Of a DNA stretch of 24,965 bases, positions 1 to 7,009 are shown piece after piece; within the stretch, counting starts at the first letter, position 1; each line of letters begins with the position of its first letter. The notes below the pieces were generated by a model that did not search any database, had not been told where the DNA came from, and saw nothing but the letters and a program-made list of their open reading frames with translations. The translations under genes and the position numbers were made by a program. The stretch is from a virus, in the IMG/VR virus record IMGVR_UViG_3300047546_000455, positions 1 through 24,965 of that record; one strand, given 5' to 3'.

Positions 1-385
1 AGGCACGATACTTGTCGCGGCTTCCGGTCATGTTGTCCGTGGCCGCTACGCCTTTGCCAGAAAAGTCTTTGATGTTTCCCAGGTTGTTAGTGCCGGGGAT
101 AACCGACTTGCCCCACCCGGTTTCCAAGCCCCACTGTCCAATGACAGCCTCGACCGGAACATTCAACCGCTGCGCTACACGCAGAGCGGCAGGCGCAACG
201 CTTTGAACAAACTCATCGACGTTACCGGAGCCGGTTGAGTCGGTGCTGCCGGACGGCTGTGATTGAGCCTTTGACCTGCTGTTTAGCAGCGACCCAATAC
301 CATCGTTGTTGTCTTGCCTTGCCCCCGAAGGACTCGAACCGGAGAAATCATTGAGAATGCGGCCAAGGTCTTGATTCGAGTCCAT
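1..385 (-). CDS. Internal virion (DNA ejection) protein with N-terminal peptidoglycan hydrolase domain, partial
   Basis: The gene starts at an ATG (385-383), 15 bases after the stop of the preceding ejection-type gene, and runs off the left edge, so only about 128 residues are visible. A polar, Ser/Gln/Asn-rich stretch (about residues 1-55) is followed by a hydrolase-like segment: AQRLNVPVEAVIGQWGLETG, then WGKS, then GTNNLGNIK. This matches the glucosaminidase/FlgJ type (GH73-like), in which the Glu of the LETGWGKS motif would be catalytic. In podoviruses such domains sit at one end of a large internal protein ejected into the periplasm to open the cell wall for DNA entry. The Shine-Dalgarno match upstream is poor. 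Hydrolase class is fairly sure; the role as an ejection protein is inferred from position after two ejection-type genes. Confidence 0.8.
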   Translation of the reverse strand, partial: MDSNQDLGRILNDFSGSSPSGARQDNNDGIGSLLNSRSKAQSQPSGSTDSTGSGNVDEFVQSVAPAALRVAQRLNVPVEAVIGQWGLETGWGKSVIPGTNNLGNIKDFSGKGVAATDNMTGSRDKYRA

Positions 386-400
386 GAGGCGTCTTATTGG

Positions 401-1477
401 TTAATTGATGCCAAGGAGGGATTCCAGCTCAGGGTCCATCGTACCGGGGGCTGGGGTATTTGCCCCTCGTGCGGGCGCGGGCGCCCCTGGTTGCTGCTGG
501 TTTTGGCGAAGGCTGTCGTAAATTTGCCCCGCCTGCTCCGCTACCTTTGGTGCGTCCTTAGCGCTAAACGCATTCTTTGCTACAAAGTCTGCGATAAAGC
601 TGTTGCGAGTTTTTTCACGCGACGAACGAACCATTTCCCAAGCCTGCTGGGTGTTCTGGGCCACACCCTTACTAACCAGATACTCCATGGTTTGAATTTC
701 TGCTGGCGTGTGCTGCCCGCGCAACACCTTGGGATCTCCCTTGTGCGTTTGCGTGACAGCGCCAGTCCTCTTGTTGGCAGAAAACACGCTGCCGTCGCTC
801 GTATGCAGGAATTGGTATTCCTTAGATTCGAGTTTCTGCATTGCGTCGTAGATTGCCGACGTGGGCACAAACACCTTATTGCCGTCGTCGGTGTGGAATT
901 CGTACCCATCGCCTTTGGCGCCTGGAACAATGTCAGTAAAGGTCTTGCCGTTGGTGTTTGGCAGGATGTTGCCAACTTTGGCAATCTTGTTGGCAAATGC
1001 CAGCGCCCCGGCTTTGTCATGACGGGACATAATTCGCCCTATGGTGCCTAACACCACATCGCTTTGGCCTTGCTGGTCAATCACGCCTTGAGTGGCGGCG
1101 CGAGAAAGCTTGTCTGGCAAGCCTTGAACTTCAAACTCCGAAGTTTCGGCCTTCACTTTGGCATCGCTGACTGCTGCCCGCCGTTCAAAAGGCTGAGTCT
1201 GTGCCTTGGTGTCCAATCCAAAACCCTTGATTTGTTGCTCTCGAATCGTATTCGCAGTCGCGCCCGGCAGCACTTCAAGACCGGCTTCGCTTTGTGCCTT
1301 GCCGAGCTTGAGCCTAGATCGCTCGCTATCCGTCTTGTCACCCAACAAAGACAGATCCGCCTCCTTCTGCTGGCGCTCCCAATTGAATCGCTGAGCCTCG
1401 CGGTCGCGTATTTCCTGGCGTTTCTGCTCCTCTATCGCAGCCGCGCCGGCAATCATGCCCAAACCTAATCCACTCAT
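401..1477 (-). CDS. Probable internal virion / ejection protein
   Basis: This 358-residue protein begins MSGLGLGMIAGAAAIEEQKR: a short Gly/Ala-rich hydrophobic start followed by a long charged helical region (about residues 15-60, rich in Glu/Arg/Gln/Lys). The middle (about 140-260) looks globular, and the C-terminus has a Pro/Ala/Gln-rich linker and the acidic end MDPELESLLGIN. I do not recognise a named domain. It lies between a gp14-like small internal protein and a large protein with a cell-wall hydrolase domain, and podovirus ejection proteins are usually encoded as such a three-gene set. The role as a core or ejection protein is therefore inferred from position and helical composition. 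Confidence 0.6.
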   Translation of the reverse strand: MSGLGLGMIAGAAAIEEQKRQEIRDREAQRFNWERQQKEADLSLLGDKTDSERSRLKLGKAQSEAGLEVLPGATANTIREQQIKGFGLDTKAQTQPFERRAAVSDAKVKAETSEFEVQGLPDKLSRAATQGVIDQQGQSDVVLGTIGRIMSRHDKAGALAFANKIAKVGNILPNTNGKTFTDIVPGAKGDGYEFHTDDGNKVFVPTSAIYDAMQKLESKEYQFLHTSDGSVFSANKRTGAVTQTHKGDPKVLRGQHTPAEIQTMEYLVSKGVAQNTQQAWEMVRSSREKTRNSFIADFVAKNAFSAKDAPKVAEQAGQIYDSLRQNQQQPGAPAPARGANTPAPGTMDPELESLLGIN

Positions 1478-1491
1478 GTTGTGCCTCTGCG

Positions 1492-2181
1492 TTATCCGAG
1501 CATGCTCAAATCAGGCGTGCCGCCCATCGGCGTGGAACCCGACCCACTGCCCGAGCCGCCAAGCCAGCCCCCGACCTTCTTCATGTTGTCAGGCGTCAAA
1601 ATGCTGCCAACCACTTGGCCGGTGGCTGCCGCCTCGGTGTTTGCCTGTTTCTGAAATCCAGCGCCCAAGCCAGCTTGCGTACCGGCGGCAGACGCCAAGC
1701 CGGAGGTGGCTTGTGCAGGCATGTTCTTGCCAAGGCTCAGGGCATCGGTCTTGCGCGCGAAAGCCGCGTCCTTGACCTTCATGCGCGCCGCGTTCTGCTG
1801 CACTGCGTTAGTGGCCGCCTCGGACAATCCCAGGTTAGTCATGCCGGCCTGATACGCCCCGCTCGATGGGTCGAGGCCCGGCGTGCGCATAAGCTGCTCG
1901 CGCGCCTTGCTGAACTGACTGGCAACCGTGGCCGATGCGTCACCGGCAGCACGGGCGTAGTTCTCGGGAGAGTCGTACTGCTGCGCCTCGTTAACGTAGC
2001 TGCGCTCAAGGGGCTCGTAAATCGACTTGTACCGGTCCCACTGATCTCTTGCGATTTCAGTCTGCAACCGCGCGGAATCAGCCGCCGCATTGTTGGCGTT
2101 TTTGGCGGCCTTGTTTGCCGACCTGTTCATCAGGCCGCTAACGACAGTTGATCCGATTGTTGCTGCTGCGGCAAAAGACAT
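1492..2181 (-). CDS. Small internal virion protein (gp14/gp7-like ejection protein)
   Basis: This 229-residue protein begins with an Ala-rich, weakly hydrophobic segment (MSFAAAATIGSTVVSGLMN), followed by an Ala/Asn helix and the motif QWDRYKSIYEPLE around residues 47-60. That combination is common in small phage core proteins that are ejected and inserted into the outer membrane (T7 gp14-like in role). The rest is Ala/Gln-rich and helical, and ends in a Gly/Ser tract (WLGGSGSGSGST). The gene starts one base after the TGA of the upstream cupin-like gene, suggesting translational coupling, and is followed after 14 bases by the next ejection-type gene. Function is inferred from motif and neighbours. 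Confidence 0.65.
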   Translation of the reverse strand: MSFAAAATIGSTVVSGLMNRSANKAAKNANNAAADSARLQTEIARDQWDRYKSIYEPLERSYVNEAQQYDSPENYARAAGDASATVASQFSKAREQLMRTPGLDPSSGAYQAGMTNLGLSEAATNAVQQNAARMKVKDAAFARKTDALSLGKNMPAQATSGLASAAGTQAGLGAGFQKQANTEAAATGQVVGSILTPDNMKKVGGWLGGSGSGSGSTPMGGTPDLSMLG

Positions 2182-2182
2182 T

Positions 2183-2710
2183 TCAATCCCTTTCGGTCAA
2201 CAACCGCGCGCAGAATGCCTCGTACTCGGCATAGGTGCGGGTTGTCAATTCATCTTCCAAAACGTCAACATCCGTGGTGTGCGTTCCGCATACCGTCATC
2301 CACACCGTGTCCTCATGGGCGTACCCAGCCCGCTTGGTCCCGGCCGGTGACTGAATGACAAACGGCGCCTTGAGTCGCTGAATGCCCGATTCCGTGAGCA
2401 CGGAAATATCGCCGCGCAGCAAAATGTTGATCTGGCTGTATTTGTGAATCCGCCCGGTCAGCACCGTGCCCTTGGGCAGAAACAACTCGCGCGCGTACAC
2501 GCCCCGAGAAAACCAGTGCGTGAGCGGCAAGTCAGCTTGCGGCAACTCCGACAGCGCTTCCTCCAGGCGCTCCAGCTTCCCGCGCCAATCACTGCCTTGC
2601 GCCAGCGCAGCAAACGGGCCATGCTCGGACACAACCGGCAAAGCCTCCACGCGCCCCGCAAACGGGTCCAGGACAAGCTGGTCAATTGGCGTTTTAACGT
2701 CCAGTCTCAT
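2183..2710 (-). CDS. Cupin-like phage structural-module protein
   Basis: The chosen ATG at 2710 has AAGGA ten bases upstream and gives 175 residues beginning MRLDVKTPIDQLVLDPF. An upstream TTG at 2737 overlaps the previous stop but lacks a ribosome-binding site. The C-terminal half looks like a single-domain cupin or RmlC-like barrel: YARELFLPKGTVLTGRIHKY, then INILLRGDISVLTESG, then PFVIQSPAGTKRAGYAHED and a final Thr/Asp-rich strand. Small cupin-type proteins of this kind occur in structural modules of many podoviruses and siphoviruses. Their biochemical role is not settled, and no full metal-binding set is evident. Its neighbours are an XkdW-like protein and the ejection proteins. Confidence 0.6.
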   Translation of the reverse strand: MRLDVKTPIDQLVLDPFAGRVEALPVVSEHGPFAALAQGSDWRGKLERLEEALSELPQADLPLTHWFSRGVYARELFLPKGTVLTGRIHKYSQINILLRGDISVLTESGIQRLKAPFVIQSPAGTKRAGYAHEDTVWMTVCGTHTTDVDVLEDELTTRTYAEYEAFCARLLTERD

Positions 2711-2733
2711 GCCGGTATTGTCCTTGCCCGTGC

Positions 2734-3084
2734 TCAATTTGACGGCTTGGGGAAGCGCTGCTTGACGGCCAGAATCTCGGAGTAGAAGGGCTCGATCCTG
2801 GCCGTGTCACCGTTGTTCATGGCGTGCCACAACATGTCCATCTGCTCCCCTACGCTGGGATAGGCACCCCTGCGCTTGGTCTGATACGTGGCCTCGAATA
2901 TAGGCTCCTGGGTGTCCACAACCTTGCCATCAACGAGCAATTGCCGAGTGGCGCCCAGCGTCGTCGCTACGCCAAAGTGCAATGCGCAACCATCCGGCAC
3001 TTGGATCAGGTCGGCGTTGCCGTCTTGCACGATGCCGCTGCCGACAATCGTGCCGCCTGCATCAACAATTACGTATGGTGTCAT
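2734..3084 (-). CDS. Small tail-associated protein, XkdW-like motif
   Basis: This 116-residue protein overlaps the end of the gpJ-like fiber gene by four bases (ATGA), a sign of translational coupling. The N-terminal half is short beta strands (MTPYVIVDAGGTIVGSGIVQ). The C-terminal half carries RRGAYPSVGEQMDMLWHAMN, a YPS-x-x-x-Q-hydrophobic-D-hydrophobic-L/W motif seen in small phage tail proteins of the XkdW type. Its placement directly after a fiber gene fits a fiber-associated or assembly role. No enzymatic motif is visible and the specific function is unknown. Confidence 0.55.
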   Translation of the reverse strand: MTPYVIVDAGGTIVGSGIVQDGNADLIQVPDGCALHFGVATTLGATRQLLVDGKVVDTQEPIFEATYQTKRRGAYPSVGEQMDMLWHAMNNGDTARIEPFYSEILAVKQRFPKPSN

Positions 3085-4805
3085 CGTTTCCCCGCCGTGG
3101 CTGTGGCATAGGCCACCGTGGTCAGAGTCTTGGTCGGGCCGCCACCAGACTCCGGCGCCGTGCGCAGCTTGACGGCGATGGTGTGCGTACCGTCGGGGAC
3201 ATACCCGAACCCGACGGCAGTGTGCGACAGCCCGTTGTCCCCGATTGTTGTTCCGGCCCCGCCGACCCTCACGCCGTTGATTTCGATAATCAGCTCCATC
3301 GTCACATAGTCGCTGTTGGACGGGTACATGCTGACCACCACCGTGACGATTACCCCTGCCTGCGGGCCCGATCCAAGGCCCGCAATGGTGAATGGCATGG
3401 TCATCAGGGTAAACGGCGTGGTGCCGAAGTTGGTCAAGCTGGAAAACGCCGTGCCGTACACCGGGACCGTTACCGCGTTGCCGGCGATCTTCAGCGTGTC
3501 CACCGAGGCGTCTTTGATCTTCGCCGTGTCGATGGTCGCGTTGCCAATGAATGCCGACTTGATATAGGCCCCTGGCGGGTTGCCCGCTCCGTCGGTCGTT
3601 GTGGTCACAATGAACGGCACGGTCGGGGTAATGCTTGGGCCGCTGGGGCTGGCAATGGCAAACCGATCCGCCCGGACAATGAACTCGGAAAACGGCGTGG
3701 AATTGTTGGCCGTGCTGATGAGCCCGAACCCGGTGACGTAACCGTTGTTGTCGATCTTGACCGAATACTTGCCGTAAATGTCGTTGTCGGCGTTGACCCG
3801 CGCCGTGGCTTCGGTCTGGATGGCCAGCGTGTTGCTGCCCGTCGTGGCTTGCAGCGTCGATACCGTGCTGCTCAGCGCGGCCACGCTGTTCGCCGTGGTC
3901 GTTTGACTGGTCTGCAATGCAGCTATGCTTGAATTGACGGTCGCAAATTGTGTGTTTACCGTCGTAGTGATCGCGTTGTCAGCGTTGGCCCGCGCGTTTG
4001 TCTCGTTGGTCAGGCCGGTTTCCACACTGCCCACTCGCACCCCGAGGCTGCTCAGCGAATTGGCTTGGTTCGCGGTCGTTGTGTTGAGCGTGCTGATGCT
4101 CGATTCCGCTGCGCCGACCCGGGTGGTCAGGCTGGTCAGGCTCGATGCCTGGGTGGCGGTCGTCTGTTGCAGGTTGGTGATGTTGGATTCCGAAGTGCCA
4201 ACCCGCGTGGTCAGGCTGGTCAAAGCCGTGGCCTGGGTGGCCGTCGTGCTTTGCAATCCGATGATGGTCGATTCCGCCGACCCGATCCGGGTGGTTAGCC
4301 CGGTGATCTGGGTGGCCTGGGTGGCGGTGGTCGTTTGCAACGTGGCAATCTGGGCGCCCTGGGCTGTGTCGAACCCAAGGCGGGTTGCCGCCTCCGCCGC
4401 CAAGTCATCGGCCACCGACTGCACGGCCGCGATCCGCGCGTTTTGCTCGGCCACTAGGCCAAGGTCGATGGTGTTGACCCGCTCGCCCAACTCCTTGAAT
4501 AGCTGCGACTCAATAACCTGGGCTTGCAGGTCATTGATGATGCGCGAAATTTCACCGGGCTTGAGCCGGCTGGACGCGCTCTCGGTCAGGTTCAATACCG
4601 AATTGCGCAGGCCGCCCAGCTCGCCGCTTAGCTTGTCCACCTCTTGCTTGGTGACAAAGGCGTTATCGCCCTTGCCGCTCGTGCCGTTGCGCACGTGCCA
4701 GCCATCGACAATCGAGCGCAAGACCAGCTTGGTATTCTGGTCGGTGATGGCGTCGAGCGCGCCAATTGGGATTCCTGGAACGCCTCGCTTGGTGTCGATT
4801 GCCAT
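3081..4805 (-). CDS. Tail fiber protein with coiled-coil repeats and gpJ-like (DUF1983-type) domain
   Basis: This 574-residue protein has three parts. The N-terminus (about 1-150) is a helical attachment region. Residues about 145-345 are Thr/Ser/Ala/Gln-rich, with a 28-residue repeat typified by TATQATALTSLTTRVGTSES, consistent with a trimeric coiled coil. From about residue 335 there is DIYGKYSVKIDNNGYVTGFG, then FIVRADRFAI, then GAYIKSAFIGNATIDTAKIK and DTLKIAGNAV. This is the segment found at the C-terminus of lambda gpJ-type central fiber proteins. A final beta-rich domain (about 455-574) may contact the receptor. The gene starts one base after the stop of the gp10-like gene. The domain call is strong; virion location is inferred. 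Confidence 0.8.
   Translation of the reverse strand: MAIDTKRGVPGIPIGALDAITDQNTKLVLRSIVDGWHVRNGTSGKGDNAFVTKQEVDKLSGELGGLRNSVLNLTESASSRLKPGEISRIINDLQAQVIESQLFKELGERVNTIDLGLVAEQNARIAAVQSVADDLAAEAATRLGFDTAQGAQIATLQTTTATQATQITGLTTRIGSAESTIIGLQSTTATQATALTSLTTRVGTSESNITNLQQTTATQASSLTSLTTRVGAAESSISTLNTTTANQANSLSSLGVRVGSVETGLTNETNARANADNAITTTVNTQFATVNSSIAALQTSQTTTANSVAALSSTVSTLQATTGSNTLAIQTEATARVNADNDIYGKYSVKIDNNGYVTGFGLISTANNSTPFSEFIVRADRFAIASPSGPSITPTVPFIVTTTTDGAGNPPGAYIKSAFIGNATIDTAKIKDASVDTLKIAGNAVTVPVYGTAFSSLTNFGTTPFTLMTMPFTIAGLGSGPQAGVIVTVVVSMYPSNSDYVTMELIIEINGVRVGGAGTTIGDNGLSHTAVGFGYVPDGTHTIAVKLRTAPESGGGPTKTLTTVAYATATAGKR
4033..4368. repeat. 84-bp tandem repeat, four units, encoding a 28-residue coiled-coil repeat
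   Basis: Within the gpJ-like fiber gene, near-identical blocks begin at 4033, 4117, 4201 and 4285, a constant 84-base spacing. Each starts with an A-[CT]-[CT]-CG-like sequence followed by GTGGTCAG or a variant, and contains CTGGGTGGC or a variant. The encoded unit is 28 residues (four heptads) with the pattern TTTATQA..LTSLTTRVG..ES. It is coding DNA and not a CRISPR. Confidence 0.8.
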
Positions 4806-4806
4806 A

Positions 4807-6747
4807 TCAAACCCGCGCCAATTCGGCCGCGGTGCTGGCCATGCGCAGCTCGCGGAACCGGCCTGCCCCGGTTATGCGCATCTTCCAGCGGTCGGACATG
4901 AACCCGCCAGGGAGCCGGAAGTTCGTGACTGACTGCGTGATTGCCTGCGTGTGCCGCAACACCCCGTCGGCGTAGAACTCAATGGACCACGTGCCGGTGG
5001 CAACGGCCTGCGCAAAACCGAAGTTGGTCGGGCGCTCTATCACGTACTCCTTGGATTGCCACACCGATGACTGATCGGCCCCGCCGTTGAACTGGTACAG
5101 CGTATTGCCAAGCACGTAATAGAACTGGTCGGACAACGGGCTGATAAAAGCGCACGTGCTCACAAAGCCGGGCAGATCCGTCAGCGTGCCGTCTGCCTCG
5201 TCCATGCGGATCATAAACGGGGTAAACGCATTGGAGCCCGAAAAGACAATCAGGCGCCCGTCCCACACGGCAAAGCGCATTGACGACAGCCCGGCGCCGT
5301 AGCGTTGCCGCCACACTTCACGGGTGAAGAACTTATGGCTTTGCAACAGGCTGCCGGCCCCGCCGTTCACGACCACGAGCCCATCGTTGCTTGCGTAAAT
5401 GGCAAGCCCATCCACCACGGCAAGCGACCATTTCGACACCCCGGCCTGATCCACGTTAAGCCTTGCCGTGGTCATTGAATCCGGCGACACCCCCGACACC
5501 AAGTACGGCTGCGTCGTGGTCGTGACAACGGCGCCGGTGCCGTGGGCAATCCCACCCACGATGGCGTTGGGCAGCGGTTTGACGTAGGCAGGCGGCCAAG
5601 CCCACGGCTTGTACGCTTCCGAGAAGTGCAACTCGTTGCCTTTCCAGGCGCAGAGAATCCCGTTGGGCAAGGTCATCAGCCCGACCAAAGCCTGATCCGG
5701 TGGGTAGTAGTTCTCCGACGCCAGCGCCTCGTTAAGCTGCTCGCCTTTCACGTTGTCGTAGAACGTGAAGGTCGTGCCCGGCTCTGTCAGCACCAGGATC
5801 GACCCGACATAGAAATAGTCGGCAATGGTCGATCCGGTGGGTGTGCGGTACACGCGGATCTCTTTGATCGGCGCGTAGCCCGTCGCCGCGTCCTTGGTGA
5901 CAGTGACGTTGACCGGGATAACCGGGGAAGTCGTGACGGTTGCTGCGTCACTCGGCGGGCCTTCCTCGTTGTAGGTGTTGACGTAGGTGTAGACGTAGGC
6001 GCGAGTCTCTTTGTCCGCCTCCTTGACGCCAAACTCCAATGTCACCGTGTAGGCATCGCTGCCGGAGTCCTTGGCCATCGACAGCGAGTAAAGCTTGCTC
6101 GTGCTCTCGAACGACGAATTGTTGGTGTAAACGTCGAACACCTGGGACTGATCGGCCAATGATGTAGCCGTCATGCGCAGCACAGGGAAAGCCTGCTCGT
6201 TGGTTTCCTCCGCGCGCGGTGGCGGGATGAACCGATACACCTTGCCATCGGTCACAAGGTCCGGGCTTACGTCCTGCTCTTGATACTTGACGCCGCCATA
6301 CTCCCAATGAAACTTGAAAGCGAAGCTCGCAGTCGCACTGGTTGCCTCGGTCTGGGGGATCGCCAAGACAGGGGCCGCGGCGGGTCGAGGCACGCCCACC
6401 AGATACGCCGACCCAGGCGGCCCGCCGTTGACGCGAGTGCCCGAGCGGCTGGCCACCTTGAATCCGCCATCGCCGGTGTAGTACAGCCGATTGAACGTGT
6501 CCTTGGTGATCGGTGAGCGCACCGCATTAACGTCGGTGGTCCACGAATAGAACGTCAGGCCATCATCGGTGTAAAGCGAGGCCGGGGTGTTGCTCATGGC
6601 GGCCAAGGCAAACCCCGCCTTGGTGTTGCGCAATTCGCCATAGGCGAAGTCGCAGTTCTCGGAAATGGTGGCCGCGCCCTCCGGCAACAGCGATTCAGGC
6701 ATCCGCGGACGAATACCTGAGAACATGTTGAGTTTGAACGCGGCCAT
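4807..6747 (-). CDS. Packaged-DNA stabilisation / tail hub protein, gp10-like
   Basis: This 646-residue, beta-rich protein begins MAAFKLNMFSGIRPRMPESL and contains the segment SENCDFAYGELRNTKAGFAL. This N-terminus is typical of the phage structural family that includes P22 gp10-like packaged-DNA stabilisation proteins, which close the portal channel and form the tail hub. The remainder is regularly spaced strands (for example HWEYGGVKYQEQDVSPDLV, RAYVYTYVNTYNEEGPPSDA, WSLAVVDGLAIYASNDGLVV) suggesting fibronectin-like and beta-propeller domains. It follows the holin-like gene after five bases. The family call is fairly confident; the exact place in the tail is inferred. Confidence 0.7.
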   Translation of the reverse strand: MAAFKLNMFSGIRPRMPESLLPEGAATISENCDFAYGELRNTKAGFALAAMSNTPASLYTDDGLTFYSWTTDVNAVRSPITKDTFNRLYYTGDGGFKVASRSGTRVNGGPPGSAYLVGVPRPAAAPVLAIPQTEATSATASFAFKFHWEYGGVKYQEQDVSPDLVTDGKVYRFIPPPRAEETNEQAFPVLRMTATSLADQSQVFDVYTNNSSFESTSKLYSLSMAKDSGSDAYTVTLEFGVKEADKETRAYVYTYVNTYNEEGPPSDAATVTTSPVIPVNVTVTKDAATGYAPIKEIRVYRTPTGSTIADYFYVGSILVLTEPGTTFTFYDNVKGEQLNEALASENYYPPDQALVGLMTLPNGILCAWKGNELHFSEAYKPWAWPPAYVKPLPNAIVGGIAHGTGAVVTTTTQPYLVSGVSPDSMTTARLNVDQAGVSKWSLAVVDGLAIYASNDGLVVVNGGAGSLLQSHKFFTREVWRQRYGAGLSSMRFAVWDGRLIVFSGSNAFTPFMIRMDEADGTLTDLPGFVSTCAFISPLSDQFYYVLGNTLYQFNGGADQSSVWQSKEYVIERPTNFGFAQAVATGTWSIEFYADGVLRHTQAITQSVTNFRLPGGFMSDRWKMRITGAGRFRELRMASTAAELARV

Positions 6748-6752
6748 GAGGT

Positions 6753-6947
6753 TTATTCACTCATCTGGGCAGGTTTATCGAACAGAGGCTTGGTCGTGAC
6801 CGAGCGCAGATAGGCCACAATCGCCGCGACAACAGCGCCGACAAGCCCCTGCAACTCGGGGGACATAGGCACTTGCAGCACGAACCCCTGCGCAACGGAC
6901 AGCACTGCCAGGACTGCGGAGAACCACATCGTCTTGGACTTCAGCAT
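6753..6947 (-). CDS. Small membrane protein, probable holin
   Basis: This 64-residue protein has two hydrophobic stretches, about residues 8-27 (WFSAVLAVLSVAQGFVLQV) and 32-49 (LQGLVGAVVAAIVAYLRS), separated by a short polar turn (PMSPE), with charged ends (MLKSKT and LFDKPAQMSE). Size and topology fit a class II holin, which would permeabilise the inner membrane at the end of infection. A strong Shine-Dalgarno AAAGGAG lies seven bases before the ATG. The gene sits between the long tail fiber and the gp10-like gene. No endolysin or spanin is seen nearby, so a different two-helix membrane role cannot be excluded. Confidence 0.7.
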   Translation of the reverse strand: MLKSKTMWFSAVLAVLSVAQGFVLQVPMSPELQGLVGAVVAAIVAYLRSVTTKPLFDKPAQMSE

Positions 6948-7009
6948 TTCATGCTCCTTTGTTGTGCGCCGGGGGCGCGGTTGCTGCGGGAAAGCTCGAG
7001 TTAATCGGG

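Noticed and set aside
4033-4368. CRISPR-like regular repeats
   Set aside because: The units are contiguous coding repeats without unique spacers.
2982-4932. Plus-strand open frames opposite the gpJ-like fiber (316 and 335 codons)
   Set aside because: They are complementary readings of the fiber repeats; the repetitive Val/Arg composition reflects the coiled-coil codons.
6966-6978. GCGCC-GGG-GGCGC hairpin as a terminator after the tail fiber gene
   Set aside because: It has a short stem and no T-tract follows on the minus strand.
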